In this document: piece by piece, positions 52,711 through 62,546 of the stretch
Layout of the letters: each line of letters begins with the position of its first letter
How positions within the stretch are numbered: the stretch's first letter is position 1
From: an uncultured Erythrobacter sp.
GTDB taxonomy: Bacteria > Pseudomonadota > Alphaproteobacteria > Sphingomonadales > Sphingomonadaceae
Assembly: GCA_947499505.1 (NCBI GenBank)
Contig: CANMOQ010000001.1
Span: 416,037-480,036 of the forward strand
Direction: 5' to 3'
DNA: 64,000 bases
Notes under the pieces: generated by a model
What the model saw: the letters and a program-made list of their open reading frames with translations, nothing else
The model's database searches: none
What the model was told of the DNA's origin: nothing
Program-made: the position numbers and the translations under genes

Positions 52711-54117
52711 ATGGTTGCTTCTTCCGGTTCGAGCGCGCGTGAGGGTTGGTCCTCGCGCACAGCCTTTATTCTGGCCGCAGTGGGGTCGGCCGTTGGCCTC
52801 GGAAATATGTGGCGCTTCCCCGCTGAGGCGGGCGAGAATGGCGGCGGGGCCTTTGTTCTGTTCTACATTTTCTGTGTGCTTCTCATTGGTTTACCGGTGC
52901 TGCTGTCTGAAGTGCTGGTTGGCCGCCATGGTCAGGCCTCTGCGCCGGAAAGCGTGCGCCGTGTCGCGGCGGATTCCGGGGCTTCGAAAGGCTGGGGCAT
53001 CATCGGGTCAATGGGCGTTTTTGCCGCCTTTTTGATCCTCAGTTTTTACTGCGTCGTAGGCGGATGGGTGCTGTATTATATCGGCGTCTTTGCGAGCGAT
53101 CTGGTGCAAACCGGCTTAACCGGAGGCGCGTTTGAAGGGCGCGCAGCGAGCGATATCGAAGGGCTGCTGCCCGGATTGTTCGGTAATGGCGGCCTGATGG
53201 TTGGTCTCAACCTTGGCTTTCTGGCGCTGACCCTGTTTTTCGTGGCGCGCGGTATCTCCAGCGGGATCGAGTGGGTGGCGGTGTATCTGATGCCGCTGTT
53301 CTTCGTGCTGTTCCTGGCGATCACGATTTACGGCGCATTCACGGGCGAGTTTAGTCAAGCCGTGAGCTACCTGTTCACCTTCGATTTCTCCAAATTGACT
53401 GGAGAAGTCATGCTGGCGGCGGTTGGGCAGGCGTTCTTCTCATTATCGCTCGGTGTGGCCGGGATGATGACTTACGGCGCCTATGCTAGCCGCGAGACGA
53501 ACCTTGGCAAAACCTCAGGAATTATCGCGGGCGCAGATACGGCGGTTGCTTTGCTCGCCGGTCTAGCGATCTTCCCGATTGTGTTCGCCGCTGGCCTTTC
53601 CGCCAGCGCTGGGCCGGGCCTGATGTTTGCATCACTGCCGGTTGCATTTCAGCAGATGCCATTTGGCTCGCTGATCGGCCTGCTCTTCTTCATCATGATC
53701 TTCTTTGCGGCGCTCACCAGTTCGGTGTCGCTGCTTGAGGCGCCGACCGCCTATACGCTTGAGAAATTCAAGCTGCCGCGTCCGGTTGCGACCGCAATTG
53801 TCGGCGTGGGCGCAGCGGTCCTGGGTATCCTCTCGGCATTGTCGTTCAATGACATGGCTGATTTCCGGCCGCTGGCGTTCATCCCGATCTTTGCTGAGGC
53901 GAATTTCTTTGATGCGCTGGACGGTGTCACGGCGAAGCTGTTCATGCCAATCGGCGCAATTCTAACCTGCATCTTTGTTGGCTGGATCGCGGATGCGCGG
54001 CTGATCGATGATGAGAACGGGCTGGACGGGCTGCTCCACCAGATCTGGCGCATTCTCGTGCGCTTTGTGTGCCCGATTGTGCTGACCATCATTTTGGCGT
54101 TTGGCCTGTTTGGCTAA
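52711..54117 (+). CDS. Sodium-dependent transporter of the NSS (SNF) family
   Basis: A 468-residue protein with eleven or twelve helices. The N-terminal signature [25 protein letters not shown] (in part) contains the sodium and substrate site of helix 1. Later motifs are [22 protein letters not shown] and [15 protein letters not shown]. Bacterial members import amino acids such as leucine, tryptophan or tyrosine with sodium; substrate is unknown here. It is divergent from panB, with a putative -10-like TATAAC before the start. Confidence 0.92.
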   Translation: MVASSGSSAREGWSSRTAFILAAVGSAVGLGNMWRFPAEAGENGGGAFVLFYIFCVLLIGLPVLLSEVLVGRHGQASAPESVRRVAADSGASKGWGIIGSMGVFAAFLILSFYCVVGGWVLYYIGVFASDLVQTGLTGGAFEGRAASDIEGLLPGLFGNGGLMVGLNLGFLALTLFFVARGISSGIEWVAVYLMPLFFVLFLAITIYGAFTGEFSQAVSYLFTFDFSKLTGEVMLAAVGQAFFSLSLGVAGMMTYGAYASRETNLGKTSGIIAGADTAVALLAGLAIFPIVFAAGLSASAGPGLMFASLPVAFQQMPFGSLIGLLFFIMIFFAALTSSVSLLEAPTAYTLEKFKLPRPVATAIVGVGAAVLGILSALSFNDMADFRPLAFIPIFAEANFFDALDGVTAKLFMPIGAILTCIFVGWIADARLIDDENGLDGLLHQIWRILVRFVCPIVLTIILAFGLFG

Positions 54118-54212
54118 ACACTAGCGACTTTACGGGGAGGGCGGCCCGATCGGCTGCTCTTCCGCAGCAGCACGGTTATTATTCGTTTACCGTTTTCAGC
54201 TAGGTAGGCAGT

Positions 54213-54542
54213 ATGAATATGCACAGCATCCCTCGCACGGCCGACAGAAAGCCGCTTAGCCTGATGGTCAAGAGCCGCGTTCGCTCGCGCGTGGTGTTTG
54301 TTGATTTGATCGACATCTCTGAAGGGGGCTGCAAAATCAAAGCCAAGTCTGGCTTTGCTAGCATCGGCGACCGAGTGGTGATGAAGGTTGATGGTATCAA
54401 CGCGCCAATGGGAACCATCGCCTGGGTTGAAGGCGAGTTCGCCGGTGTTGCCTTTGAAGGTCAGATGCACGCAGCGATCATTGATCACCTGTGCAAGCAG
54501 AACGGCGTCAGCCTGAGCGATTTCGATCCCGGCAAAAAGTAA
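54213..54542 (+). CDS. PilZ domain protein
   Basis: A 109-residue single-domain protein. The region VKSRVRSRVVFVDLIDISEGGCKIKA (in part) fits the PilZ pattern, in which an Arg-rich start and a D-x-S-x-x-G motif bind cyclic di-GMP, though the RxxxR is loosely formed here. The rest is a beta-barrel with GDRVVMKV and GTIAWVEGEFAGVAFE. It may be a small c-di-GMP receptor affecting motility or exopolysaccharide. Confidence 0.82.
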   Translation: MNMHSIPRTADRKPLSLMVKSRVRSRVVFVDLIDISEGGCKIKAKSGFASIGDRVVMKVDGINAPMGTIAWVEGEFAGVAFEGQMHAAIIDHLCKQNGVSLSDFDPGKK

Positions 54543-54575
54543 GCTCGCGCTTCAAGTTTCAACATCGCTAAACGC

Positions 54576-54606
54576 AAAAAGGGTCGATGCCGCCAGGCAC
54601 CGACCC
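54576..54606 (-). terminator. Intrinsic terminator of the NTF2-like lipoprotein gene
   Basis: GGGTCGATGCC at 54581-54591 pairs with GGCACCGACCC at 54596-54606 (one mismatch) around GCCA. On the minus strand it is followed by five Ts (A-run 54576-54580). It lies 26 bases beyond the stop of the minus-strand gene at 54632. Confidence 0.75.
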
Positions 54607-54631
54607 TATTAAGCTCGTCAATTTTGAGCGA

Positions 54632-55207
54632 TTAGCTCGGATTGAAAGGCAGCGAGCTGTGGTGAAGAACGATCTTCAGCTCGCCATTTTCGTCTTTTTC
54701 ATAGGCGAAAGAATACTCAACCTTGGTCTCGTTTCCATCGGTGCCGGTGAAGAAGTAATTGCCCATGGCAACTGCCATGTCGCCATCTTCGTCGATCACG
54801 GTGCCGTTATTTTCCCAGCGCACTGCGGTGTAAGGGGCGATCGCGAAACCGCCATCTTCAGTGCCTTCGGTGCCGACGAAATAGCTGAGCGCTTCATCAA
54901 AGCTTTCACGGAACTGGTCTTCGGCGGCCAAAGTCGGCTTGAACAGGATCGTTGCGTCATCGCCGTAAGCATAGTGGGTGCTGATGTGCTCTTCAGCGCG
55001 TGCGCGGAAATCGCCTTCTTCGGTGAAGGTCGCGCCGATGGCGACGATTCCTTCGCCCCATGCTTGCTGAGCTGCTTCTACTTCTGCTGCAGTGATTGGG
55101 TTGCTGTCGGAACCTTCGGCTGAATCAGTCGCAGTTGCCGTTTCACCGCAAGCTGCCAGAGTCAGAGCGCTCGCTCCGAGTACAGAAACACAAACAAACT
55201 TCTTCAT
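54632..55207 (-). CDS. Hypothetical lipoprotein with an NTF2-like (SnoaL/CaMKII-association-type) domain
   Basis: A 191-residue secreted protein. A signal peptide ends in the lipobox LAAC (Cys20). An acidic Thr/Ser-rich linker is followed by a domain of about 150 residues whose pattern (AQQAWGEGIVAIGATF at its start, VAMGNYFFTGTDG, EYSFAYEKDENGELKIVLHHSSLPF at the end, split) resembles NTF2-like proteins that end in a HHSS segment. It is probably acidic and periplasmic. No catalytic role can be assigned. It is monocistronic with a good terminator. Confidence 0.72.
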   Translation of the reverse strand: MKKFVCVSVLGASALTLAACGETATATDSAEGSDSNPITAAEVEAAQQAWGEGIVAIGATFTEEGDFRARAEEHISTHYAYGDDATILFKPTLAAEDQFRESFDEALSYFVGTEGTEDGGFAIAPYTAVRWENNGTVIDEDGDMAVAMGNYFFTGTDGNETKVEYSFAYEKDENGELKIVLHHSSLPFNPS

Positions 55208-55470
55208 TTCATACTCCCTTGCGGGGGAGCGTGGCGCCCCCGTCATAGATGCGCGGTCATGGCCGCATGTTACCGTCCGACATCACGAGCAGGATTGCTC
55301 GCCAGAGGGGCCCGGACTTGTGCAAAATACTCACTACGAAAGAGGTGGTTCCCGTATCAGAGCGTTTTTGTCTGATTTCTTTTGCGAGCGGCGGATCCCG
55401 GCCCTCAGCCAGGCATCGCTGGGCGTTTGATTTGTAGTTGCAAATTCCGCACTTTCACTGAATCCAATTA

Positions 55471-55485
55471 GAACATATAAGGAAC
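55471..55485 (+). promoter_or_regulatory. LexA (SOS) box, GAAC-N7-GAAC
   Basis: The direct repeat GAAC-ATATAAG-GAAC is an exact match to the alphaproteobacterial LexA box (GTTC-N7-GTTC on the other strand). It overlaps a plausible -10 (TATAAG, 55476-55481) and lies 15 bases before the start codon of the radical SAM gene, so LexA binding would block transcription. Confidence 0.8.
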
Positions 55486-55500
55486 AAAAGGGATGTTCCG

Positions 55501-56745
55501 ATGGCTCAAAAATCGCTCTTAGAAAAGCTCGAAATTCTCGCTGATGCGGCGAAATATGATGCCTCTTGCGCGTCTTCGGGGACGGCGAAAAAGAACTCGC
55601 TGGGCGGCAAAGGGATCGGATCGACCGAGGGGATGGGCATTTGCCACGCCTATGCGCCAGATGGCCGGTGCATTTCATTGCTCAAAATATTGCTGACCAA
55701 TCACTGCATTTTCGATTGCCACTATTGCATCAACCGCAAGAGCTCGAATGTGCGGCGCGCGCGCTTCACCCCGCAAGAGGTCGCGGACCTGACGCTCAAT
55801 TTTTACCGGCGCAATTATATTGAGGGGCTGTTCCTCTCATCGGGCATCATCAAAAGCTCCAATTTCACGATGGAGCAGATGGTTGAGGGCGCCCGCATTC
55901 TGCGCGAGGAATATGATTTTCGCGGCTACATTCACTTAAAGACCATTCCAGAGGCGGATCCGGAGCTGGTGCGTCAGGCAGGGCTGTATGCTGACCGGGT
56001 CTCCATCAATGTCGAATTGCCAACGACCAGTGGCCTGACCCGCCTCGCGCCCGACAAAGACGAGCGGCAGATCGAAGGCGCGATTGCCAAGACGAAGGAC
56101 GACATCATCGAGGCGAAGGATGCGCGCAAACGCTTTCGCCACGCACCGCGCTTTGCCCCGGCAGGTCAATCGACTCAGATGATCGTCGGTGCGGATCGGG
56201 CGTCTGATGCGGATATCGTTGGCAAAGCGAGCCGGCTTTACGATTCCTTTGGTCTGCGCCGGGTCTATTACAGCGCCTTTTCGCCCATTCCGGACGCGAG
56301 TGCGGTTTTGCCGCTGCAACGTCCGCCCTTGCTGCGGGAGCACCGGCTGTATCAATCCGATTGGCTGATGCGGTTCTATGGCTATGCGCCGGGCGAGGTG
56401 TGCGAGGCGACGGATGCGGATGGCAATCTGCCGCTCGATATTGATCCCAAGCTTGCCTGGGCGCTCAAATTTCGCGGGACATTCCCGGTGGATGTGAACC
56501 GCGCGGGTAAGGAAATGCTGCTGCGTGTGCCAGGGCTGGGGCCGACAGCGGTGCGGCGCATCATTGCTGCGCGGCGGCACCGGACCCTGCGGCTTGATGA
56601 TGTGGCCCGGCTGACCCAATCGATCGCCAAGGTGCGCCCCTTTATCACCGCGCTTGATTGGCGTCCGACGACGCTGACAGACCGGGCGGATTTGCGCAGC
56701 CTGCTCGCGCCTAAGCAGGAACAGTTGGAGCTGTTTGCATCATGA
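55501..56745 (+). CDS. Putative DNA modification/repair radical SAM protein (TIGR03916 type)
   Basis: A 414-residue enzyme. The iron-sulfur motif CxxxCxxC is Cys69, Cys73 and Cys76 in NHCIFDCHYCINRK. A GLFLSSGIIKS segment near 110 and the VSINVELPT strand near 168 belong to the TIM-like barrel. The C-terminus carries a helix-hairpin-helix (about 330-372, VDVNRAGKEMLLRVPGLGP) of DNA-binding type. The family always travels with a DUF4130/TIGR03915 partner, here fused to UdgX in the next gene, with an ATGA overlap. The LexA box upstream points to damage induction. The chemistry is not known; base repair or modification is inferred. Confidence 0.92.
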   Translation: MAQKSLLEKLEILADAAKYDASCASSGTAKKNSLGGKGIGSTEGMGICHAYAPDGRCISLLKILLTNHCIFDCHYCINRKSSNVRRARFTPQEVADLTLNFYRRNYIEGLFLSSGIIKSSNFTMEQMVEGARILREEYDFRGYIHLKTIPEADPELVRQAGLYADRVSINVELPTTSGLTRLAPDKDERQIEGAIAKTKDDIIEAKDARKRFRHAPRFAPAGQSTQMIVGADRASDADIVGKASRLYDSFGLRRVYYSAFSPIPDASAVLPLQRPPLLREHRLYQSDWLMRFYGYAPGEVCEATDADGNLPLDIDPKLAWALKFRGTFPVDVNRAGKEMLLRVPGLGPTAVRRIIAARRHRTLRLDDVARLTQSIAKVRPFITALDWRPTTLTDRADLRSLLAPKQEQLELFAS

Positions 56746-58211
56746 GCGGGCAGACTCTCTCAACGCGGGCACCGTCCATGGGCGCGCATTACGCCGTGCA
56801 ATTGCCTGCGCCTGATGATTTTGCATTTTGGCGGGACCGGGCGCGCGCGCTGGTTCAATGCGAAGTGCTGCCAGACAGTGTGTCTTGGATCGAGCCGGGC
56901 GGGACGGGTGATTTGTTCGCCCAAGACGGTGCGTCCGGGCTGATTGAGTGTCTGCCCGTGCCAGAGCGAGATGCCCGGCCTGCGCGGGCGAGCAAGCGGT
57001 TCCTGAGCCTGGCGCGCAATGTGGCGCTGCATTCCGATCCAGAACGCTTTGCGCTGCTGTACCGGTTGCTGTGGCGGCTCCAGAGTAATCCGCGCATGAT
57101 GGAGGACAAGACGGACCTTGATGTGCGCCGGGTGGAGGAGCTCGATAAGTCGGTGCGCCGCGACAGCCACAAAATGCATGCCTTCGTCCGCTTTCGCCAG
57201 GTCGAGGATGGTGCAGGCCCAGAGGGAAAAGACGAGCATTATGTCGCTTGGTTTGAGCCGGATCATCATATTGTGCGCGCCAATGCGGGCTTTTTCATGC
57301 GGCGCTTTGCCAACATGAATTGGTCGATCCTGACCCCGCGCGGGTGCCTCCACTGGGATGGCGAGACTATGCGGGAAAGCGGCCCTGCGCAGCGCAGCGA
57401 TGCGCCGGACGGCGATCCGGTCGAGGAGCTGTGGAAGTCGTATTATGCATCGATCTTCAATCCGGCGCGGCTGAAAGTCGGTGCAATGCTGTCTGAAATG
57501 CCCAAGAAATACTGGAAGAACATGCCGGAGGCGGCGCTCATTCACGATTTGATCGCCGGAGCTCAGGCGCGCGAAGCGAATATGGTGGCAGCCGGAACGC
57601 GCAAGGCGCGCGAACGCCCGGATAGCTTGGCTGAGCTTGCTCAGGCGGCCCGCAATTGCCGCGATTGCCCGATTGCCGATTGCGGTACGCGCGCGGTTAT
57701 GGGCGAGGGCGCACAGCACGCGCCGCTGATGATCGTCGGTGAGCAGCCGGGTGATCAGGAGGATCTGGCGGGCAGACCGTTTGTGGGGCCAGCGGGTCAA
57801 TTTCTGGATGCAGCTTTGGCGCAGTCCGGGATTGATCGCAGCGCAGCCTATGTCACCAATGCGGTGAAGCATTTTAAGTTCGTCCAGCGAGGCAAGCGGC
57901 GTATTCACCAGACCCCGACAGCCAAAGAGATCGACACCTGCCGCTGGTGGCTGGAGAACGAGCGGGCAATCGTGAAGCCGCGCATCATACTGGCTTTGGG
58001 TGCATCGGCGGCGCGCGGATTGCTGGGCAAGACGGTGAGCCTGAAGGCTGCGCGCGGAGCTCCTATCATGCTGGAGGATAAGGCGGAGCTGTGGGTCACC
58101 GCGCATCCGGCCTATTTGCTCCGTCTGGACGGCGAGGCGCGTGCAGAGCAAGCAGCTTTGTTTGCCGCTGACTTGGCGAAGGTCCAAGCTCGCCTGAATG
58201 CGCTTTCTTAG
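56742..58211 (+). CDS. DUF4130 (TIGR03915)-UdgX fusion, uracil-DNA-trapping protein
   Basis: A 489-residue fusion. Residues 25 to about 275 are the TIGR03915/DUF4130 domain (RLLWRLQSNPRMMEDKTDLDV in part, RDSHKMHAFVRFR, WFEPDHHIVRANAGFF). Residues 295-489 are a UdgX-type uracil-DNA glycosylase with 4Fe-4S ligands Cys306, Cys309 and Cys314 and a likely fourth, Cys400. It has GEQPGDQED (333-341), the UdgX-specific KRRIHQTP loop with His389, and HPAYLLR. In Mycobacterium smegmatis UdgX the equivalent histidine bonds covalently to the abasic sugar after uracil excision. It is co-translated with the radical SAM gene. Confidence 0.93.
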   Translation: MSGQTLSTRAPSMGAHYAVQLPAPDDFAFWRDRARALVQCEVLPDSVSWIEPGGTGDLFAQDGASGLIECLPVPERDARPARASKRFLSLARNVALHSDPERFALLYRLLWRLQSNPRMMEDKTDLDVRRVEELDKSVRRDSHKMHAFVRFRQVEDGAGPEGKDEHYVAWFEPDHHIVRANAGFFMRRFANMNWSILTPRGCLHWDGETMRESGPAQRSDAPDGDPVEELWKSYYASIFNPARLKVGAMLSEMPKKYWKNMPEAALIHDLIAGAQAREANMVAAGTRKARERPDSLAELAQAARNCRDCPIADCGTRAVMGEGAQHAPLMIVGEQPGDQEDLAGRPFVGPAGQFLDAALAQSGIDRSAAYVTNAVKHFKFVQRGKRRIHQTPTAKEIDTCRWWLENERAIVKPRIILALGASAARGLLGKTVSLKAARGAPIMLEDKAELWVTAHPAYLLRLDGEARAEQAALFAADLAKVQARLNALS

Positions 58212-58299
58212 GCCCTGTGGGCAAACTCCAAACGTAACAGGCCATCGGCGTGGCCATCAGATATTGCCGAAGTCGCGGGACTTCCACTAAGGCCTTGAT

Positions 58300-59040
58300 A
58301 TGCCTCGCAAGCGCAAACTCACCAAAATCAGCCGTCGTATCGGACAATTCCGCAAGGAGCGGCGTTTCATTCTGCTCGCGATCATCGCGACCGTATTTTT
58401 CGCAGGATGGAGCTGGCTGAAAGCGCATCCAGAGCATGATCCCACCGCGCCACTTGATCTGCGCCACCCGATTGGCTGGGCAACGGCGGGTAAGCTCGCT
58501 GCGCTGAAAGACGATGTGCCGCAGTGCCGCGCTGTGCTGGAGCGGAGCGCAGTCGCTTTTGATGCGCTGGCGGCGACGGGCGAGGGGGCCTGCGCTCGGC
58601 CTGATCGCACGCAGTTGAGCACCTTTCCACTCGCTCCCGATACGCCAGCGGTGACTTGCCCCGTGGCGACCGGCTTGGAGATATGGCGCGCGCGCAGTGT
58701 AGAACCTGCTGCGCTCGAAATATTGGGCAGCGAGCTTGCCACAATCGAGCATTTGGGCGCGTTCAATTGCCGGAGGATGCGCGGTGGCAGCTCAAACGCC
58801 TGGAGCGAGCATGCAACCGCGAATGCGATTGATATTGCGGGATTTACTCTGACGGATGGACGAACAATCAGCGTGCTTCGCGATTGGCCAGAAGACAGCG
58901 ATGAAGCGCGTTTCCTGCGCGAGGTTCGCGATGGTGCATGCGGGGTTTTCGCGACCGTTCTATCGCCAGATTACAACGCCGCCCATGCAGATCATGTCCA
59001 CTTTGACCAGGCCTCGCGCTGGTCGGGCATGTGCCGCTAG
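58300..59040 (+). CDS. Extensin-like family protein
   Basis: A 246-residue protein with one N-terminal membrane anchor (RRFILLAIIATVFFAGWSWL) and a periplasmic extensin-like C-terminal domain (PF06904 type). Key blocks are TCPVATGLEIW, NCRRMRGG..WSEHATANAIDIAGF, and HADHVHFDQA. The His/Asp pattern resembles D,D- and L,D-carboxypeptidases of the VanY/peptidoglycan type, so a zinc-dependent wall hydrolase is possible. Its stop overlaps the convergent phoB stop by four bases. Confidence 0.88.
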   Translation: MPRKRKLTKISRRIGQFRKERRFILLAIIATVFFAGWSWLKAHPEHDPTAPLDLRHPIGWATAGKLAALKDDVPQCRAVLERSAVAFDALAATGEGACARPDRTQLSTFPLAPDTPAVTCPVATGLEIWRARSVEPAALEILGSELATIEHLGAFNCRRMRGGSSNAWSEHATANAIDIAGFTLTDGRTISVLRDWPEDSDEARFLREVRDGACGVFATVLSPDYNAAHADHVHFDQASRWSGMCR

Positions 59041-59726
59041 ACCGCTTCCATCGCATAACCGGCGGATCGGACTGTGCGGATCGGATCTTTCGCGCCCTCA
59101 ACCTCGATGGCTTTGCGCAATCGGCGAATGTGCACATCGACCGTGCGCAGCTCGATGTCTGAGCCCGTGCCCCAAACACCGTCAAGCAATTGGCCGCGGC
59201 TAAACACCCGGCCGGGGCTTTCCATAAAGAACTTCAGCAAGCGGTATTCGGTCGGGCCAAGTTGCAGCGACTGTCCGCCGCGCATCACTTTATGCGCCAC
59301 GGGATCGAGCACAATATCGCCGACCTCCACGGTCTCACCGGCCAGGGCTGGACGAATGCGGCGCATCACCGCTGCCACCCGGGCGAGCAATTCGCGCGGG
59401 CTGAATGGCTTAGTCAAATAATCGTCCGCGCCCGTATCGAGGCCGCGCACGCGGTCGTCCTCAGCCTCACGGGCGGTCAGCATGATGATCGGGACATGCG
59501 CGGTCTGCTTATCGCGCCGCAGCCTGCGGCAGACTTCGATCCCGCTGGTGCCCTCGATCATCCAGTCAAGGATCACGAGGTCTGGCACATCTTCGCTCGC
59601 CAGAATCAGTGCTTCGTCGCCGTCACTGGTTGAGCGGACGTCATAGCCTTCGTTCTGGAAACGATATTCGAGCAGCTCCGACAAAGCCGGATCGTCTTCG
59701 ACCAATAGCAGTTTAGTAGCAGACAT
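59037..59726 (-). CDS. phoB: Phosphate regulon response regulator PhoB
   Basis: A 229-residue OmpR-type regulator. The receiver domain has the phospho-acceptor Asp in DLVILDWMIEG and KPFSPRELLARV. The winged-helix DNA-binding domain has LGPTEYRLLKFFMESPGRVFSRGQLLDGVWG (in part) and VDVHIRRLRKAI. It is the last gene of the leftward pst-phoU-phoB set, 100 bases after phoU. A CTGTCAC (59772-59778) in that gap resembles half a Pho box. The kinase PhoR is not seen in the window. Confidence 0.94.
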   Translation of the reverse strand: MSATKLLLVEDDPALSELLEYRFQNEGYDVRSTSDGDEALILASEDVPDLVILDWMIEGTSGIEVCRRLRRDKQTAHVPIIMLTAREAEDDRVRGLDTGADDYLTKPFSPRELLARVAAVMRRIRPALAGETVEVGDIVLDPVAHKVMRGGQSLQLGPTEYRLLKFFMESPGRVFSRGQLLDGVWGTGSDIELRTVDVHIRRLRKAIEVEGAKDPIRTVRSAGYAMEAV

Positions 59727-59826
59727 GTCTGAGAACCCTCCCGTTCCCAAGGATGCGATACGGCGTACTATCTGTCACTTTCACTACAACTTCGCGTCAT
59801 TTGTGAAAGAATTGTAAGCTTGCGTC

Positions 59827-60495
59827 CTACTGGTCGTCGTCCGGCGGATATTCGCCGGTCGCAGCGTAATGCACCATCTCAGCAACATTGGTCGCGTGAT
59901 CCCCGATCCGCTCCAGATTGCGGGCTACAAAGAGCAGCTGAGCCGCGCTGGAAATGGTCGCAGGGTTCTCCACCATGTGACTCACAAGATTGCGGAAAAT
60001 GCTGTTGTAAAAGGCATCGACCTTGGCGTCGGTTGCGATCACTTCGCGGGCCAGGTCGGGGTCGCGCGCGGCGTAAGCGGTGAGCACATCGTGCACCATT
60101 TCGCTCGCCACTTCGCCCATGGCGGGCAGCAGGGTGAGCGGTTCAAATCGGTCCTTGCCGTCAATCTCGCCCACGCGCTTGGCGATGTTTTTCGAATAGT
60201 CGCCAATGCGTTCAACCACGCCTGCGATTTTCAGCGCCGCGATCACTTCGCGCAAATCATCGGCCATCGGCGCGCGCAGGGCGATGATCCGCACTGAGAG
60301 CTTGTCCACCTCAGCCTCAAGCGCGTCGATCTTCTTGTCGTTCTTGACGACTTTCTTAGCGAGCTCTTGGTCGCCGCGCACCAGGGCATCGAGCGCGCCC
60401 TGAATGGCGACCTCTGCAAGACCGCCCATCTCGGCGATCAGACCGCGAAGCCGGGTGATGTCCTCGTCAAAGGCTTTGACTGTATGTTCTGCCAT
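59827..60495 (-). CDS. phoU: Phosphate signalling protein PhoU
   Basis: A 222-residue protein of two homologous three-helix bundles with the typical motifs (AFDEDITRLRGLIAEMGGLAE start; KNIAKRVGEI; ERIGDHATNVAE, the metal-binding region in the second half). It links the Pst transporter state to the PhoR kinase and restrains phosphate uptake. The start codon directly abuts the pstB stop. Confidence 0.96.
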   Translation of the reverse strand: MAEHTVKAFDEDITRLRGLIAEMGGLAEVAIQGALDALVRGDQELAKKVVKNDKKIDALEAEVDKLSVRIIALRAPMADDLREVIAALKIAGVVERIGDYSKNIAKRVGEIDGKDRFEPLTLLPAMGEVASEMVHDVLTAYAARDPDLAREVIATDAKVDAFYNSIFRNLVSHMVENPATISSAAQLLFVARNLERIGDHATNVAEMVHYAATGEYPPDDDQ

Positions 60496-61284
60496 TTAAC
60501 CGTACCGTCCCGTGATGTAGTCTTGAGTGCGCTTTTCTATCGGGTTGGTGAAAATATCGGAAGTCGGCCCGTATTCGACCATTTTGCCCAGGTGGAAAAA
60601 GGCTGTGCGCTGAGAAACGCGCGCGGCCTGCTGCATGGAGTGGGTGACGATTACGATCGCATAGCGACCGGATAGCTCGTCGATCAATTCTTCGATTTTG
60701 GCCGTCGCGATTGGATCCAACGCAGAGCACGGCTCGTCCATCAGGATGACCTCTGGATCAACCGCAATGGCGCGCGCGATGCACAGGCGTTGTTGCTGAC
60801 CGCCGGAAAGGGCAGTGCCAGATTCGTCAAGGCGGTCCTTTACCTCGTCCCACAATCCCGCGCGGGTGAGGGACTTTTCGACCACTTCGTCAATGTCCGG
60901 CTTCTTTTCCGCCAGGCCGTGAATTTTCGGGCCATAGGCGATGTTCTCGTAAATCGATTTTGGAAATGGATTTGGTTTCTGGAACACCATGCCGACGCGC
61001 GCGCGCAGCTGAACCACGTCCATCGCATTGCCATGGATGTCTTCGTCTTCGAGCTCGATTGTGCCGGTTACGCGCGCAACGGGAATGGTATCGTTCATGC
61101 GGTTGAAACAGCGCAGGAAGGTCGACTTGCCGCAACCAGACGGCCCGATGAACGCCGTGACATAGTCCGGTGAAATGTCGATCGACACCTCATCAATGGC
61201 TTTCTTGTCGCCATAATAGACCGACACATCGCGCGCGCGCATCTTTGCGTTCGTGTCTACCAATTTCTCGTGAATGACAGTCAC
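60496..61284 (-). CDS. pstB: Phosphate ABC transporter ATP-binding protein PstB
   Basis: A 262-residue ATPase with Walker [10 protein letters not shown], the Q-loop [20 protein letters not shown], signature [14 protein letters not shown], Walker [14 protein letters not shown] and the switch histidine in VTHSMQQA. It powers phosphate import through PstC-PstA. It overlaps pstA by four bases (ATGA). Confidence 0.97.
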   Translation of the reverse strand: MTVIHEKLVDTNAKMRARDVSVYYGDKKAIDEVSIDISPDYVTAFIGPSGCGKSTFLRCFNRMNDTIPVARVTGTIELEDEDIHGNAMDVVQLRARVGMVFQKPNPFPKSIYENIAYGPKIHGLAEKKPDIDEVVEKSLTRAGLWDEVKDRLDESGTALSGGQQQRLCIARAIAVDPEVILMDEPCSALDPIATAKIEELIDELSGRYAIVIVTHSMQQAARVSQRTAFFHLGKMVEYGPTSDIFTNPIEKRTQDYITGRYG

Positions 61285-62546
61285 CAGGTCTTCTCGAATT
61301 TGTTGCGGAGGTAAATGGCGAGGCCGTTCATCAACAGAAGGAACAGCAGAAGTACAATGATAGCCGCACTTGTCCGTTCGACAAAGCCGCGGTCGATTTC
61401 ATCGGACCAGAGGAAGATTTGCACCGGCAAGACGGTCGCCGGGGATGTGAAGCCATCAGGCGGCGTCGCTACGAAGGCGCGCATACCAATCATGAGCAGC
61501 GGTGCGGTTTCACCCAGCGCGCGGGCCATGCCGATGATTGTGCCGGTCAACATGCCCGGTAGAGCGAGCGGCAGGACGTGATGGAACACTACCTGGACTG
61601 GCGAGGCGCCAATGGCGAGTGCACCGTCCCGGATCGATGGCGGCACGGCTTTAATCGCATTACGGCCAGAGATGACGATCACTGGCATGGTCATCAGTGC
61701 CAAGGTCATGCCGCCGATGAGCGGCGCGGATCTCAGGTTCGGGAATAAGGTGAGGAACACTGCAAGCCCGAGCAAGCCAAAGATGATCGAGGGCACGGCG
61801 GCAAGGTTGTTGATCGAGACTTCGATAATGTCGGTCCAGCGGTTCTTCGGCGCATATTCCTCTAGGTAGAGCGCGGCGAGTACACCGATGGGAAACGCCA
61901 GCAGCAGCGTGATCGTCATCGTCAGGATCGAGCCCTTGAGCGCCCCCCAAATGCCCACTTGCTGCGGGCTGGTCGCATCGCTGCGGGTCATGAACCCGGC
62001 GTCCCAATTTTTGGACAGCTTGCCGTCATTTACTAGCTGCTCGGCGAGCGTCTGCATTTCAGCTGAACCTTCGCCTGATAGTCCAGAGGCTAGGTCAGAG
62101 GAGGCGGGTAGGTTGAATGTGTGAGAACCGCGGATCAATCCCGGATTGCTGATCAGATCGCTGGCGACATCGCGCCATGCCTCATCGCTGATCTCAGCTG
62201 CGCCAGCCTCACCGAGCTCTCGCTCAGCATAGAATTCGACCACCGCGCGCAGACCCTGCGTTTCAAGCGATTGAAGTGCACCCGGAGAGCTCAGCGATTG
62301 TGCATCGCCCGTCAGACCTGCCTCGACAAAATCGATCGGCACGGCCAGCTCTGCGCGCTGAAACCCACCAATTCCGTTCAGCAGCATATTGCCGAGTAGG
62401 AAGATCAGCACCGCAACTGAGAAGACGATCGCGCTAAGGCCAAGCGCGCGGAAACGCCGCTCTGAGCGGTAACGCTGCTCGATCCGCTTGGCGAATTCCG
62501 GTGTGCGGGTTGGGTGCACCAGTTCTGGATTGGCGGTATCAGTCAT
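61281..62546 (-). CDS. pstA: Phosphate ABC transporter permease PstA, with large periplasmic insert
   Basis: A 421-residue permease, far longer than the roughly 290-residue E. coli protein. After the first helix ([19 protein letters not shown]) comes an insert of about 150 residues (about 75-205, acidic and soluble) before the permease core ([26 protein letters not shown] in part). The EAA-type loop is [25 protein letters not shown]. Long PstA proteins of this kind occur in other alphaproteobacteria. It overlaps pstC by eight bases. Confidence 0.93.
   Translation of the reverse strand: MTDTANPELVHPTRTPEFAKRIEQRYRSERRFRALGLSAIVFSVAVLIFLLGNMLLNGIGGFQRAELAVPIDFVEAGLTGDAQSLSSPGALQSLETQGLRAVVEFYAERELGEAGAAEISDEAWRDVASDLISNPGLIRGSHTFNLPASSDLASGLSGEGSAEMQTLAEQLVNDGKLSKNWDAGFMTRSDATSPQQVGIWGALKGSILTMTITLLLAFPIGVLAALYLEEYAPKNRWTDIIEVSINNLAAVPSIIFGLLGLAVFLTLFPNLRSAPLIGGMTLALMTMPVIVISGRNAIKAVPPSIRDGALAIGASPVQVVFHHVLPLALPGMLTGTIIGMARALGETAPLLMIGMRAFVATPPDGFTSPATVLPVQIFLWSDEIDRGFVERTSAAIIVLLLFLLLMNGLAIYLRNKFEKTW

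Noticed and set aside
56760..58187. 475-codon open frame opposite the UdgX fusion
   Set aside because: Antisense shadow; the plus-strand frame contains all UdgX motifs.
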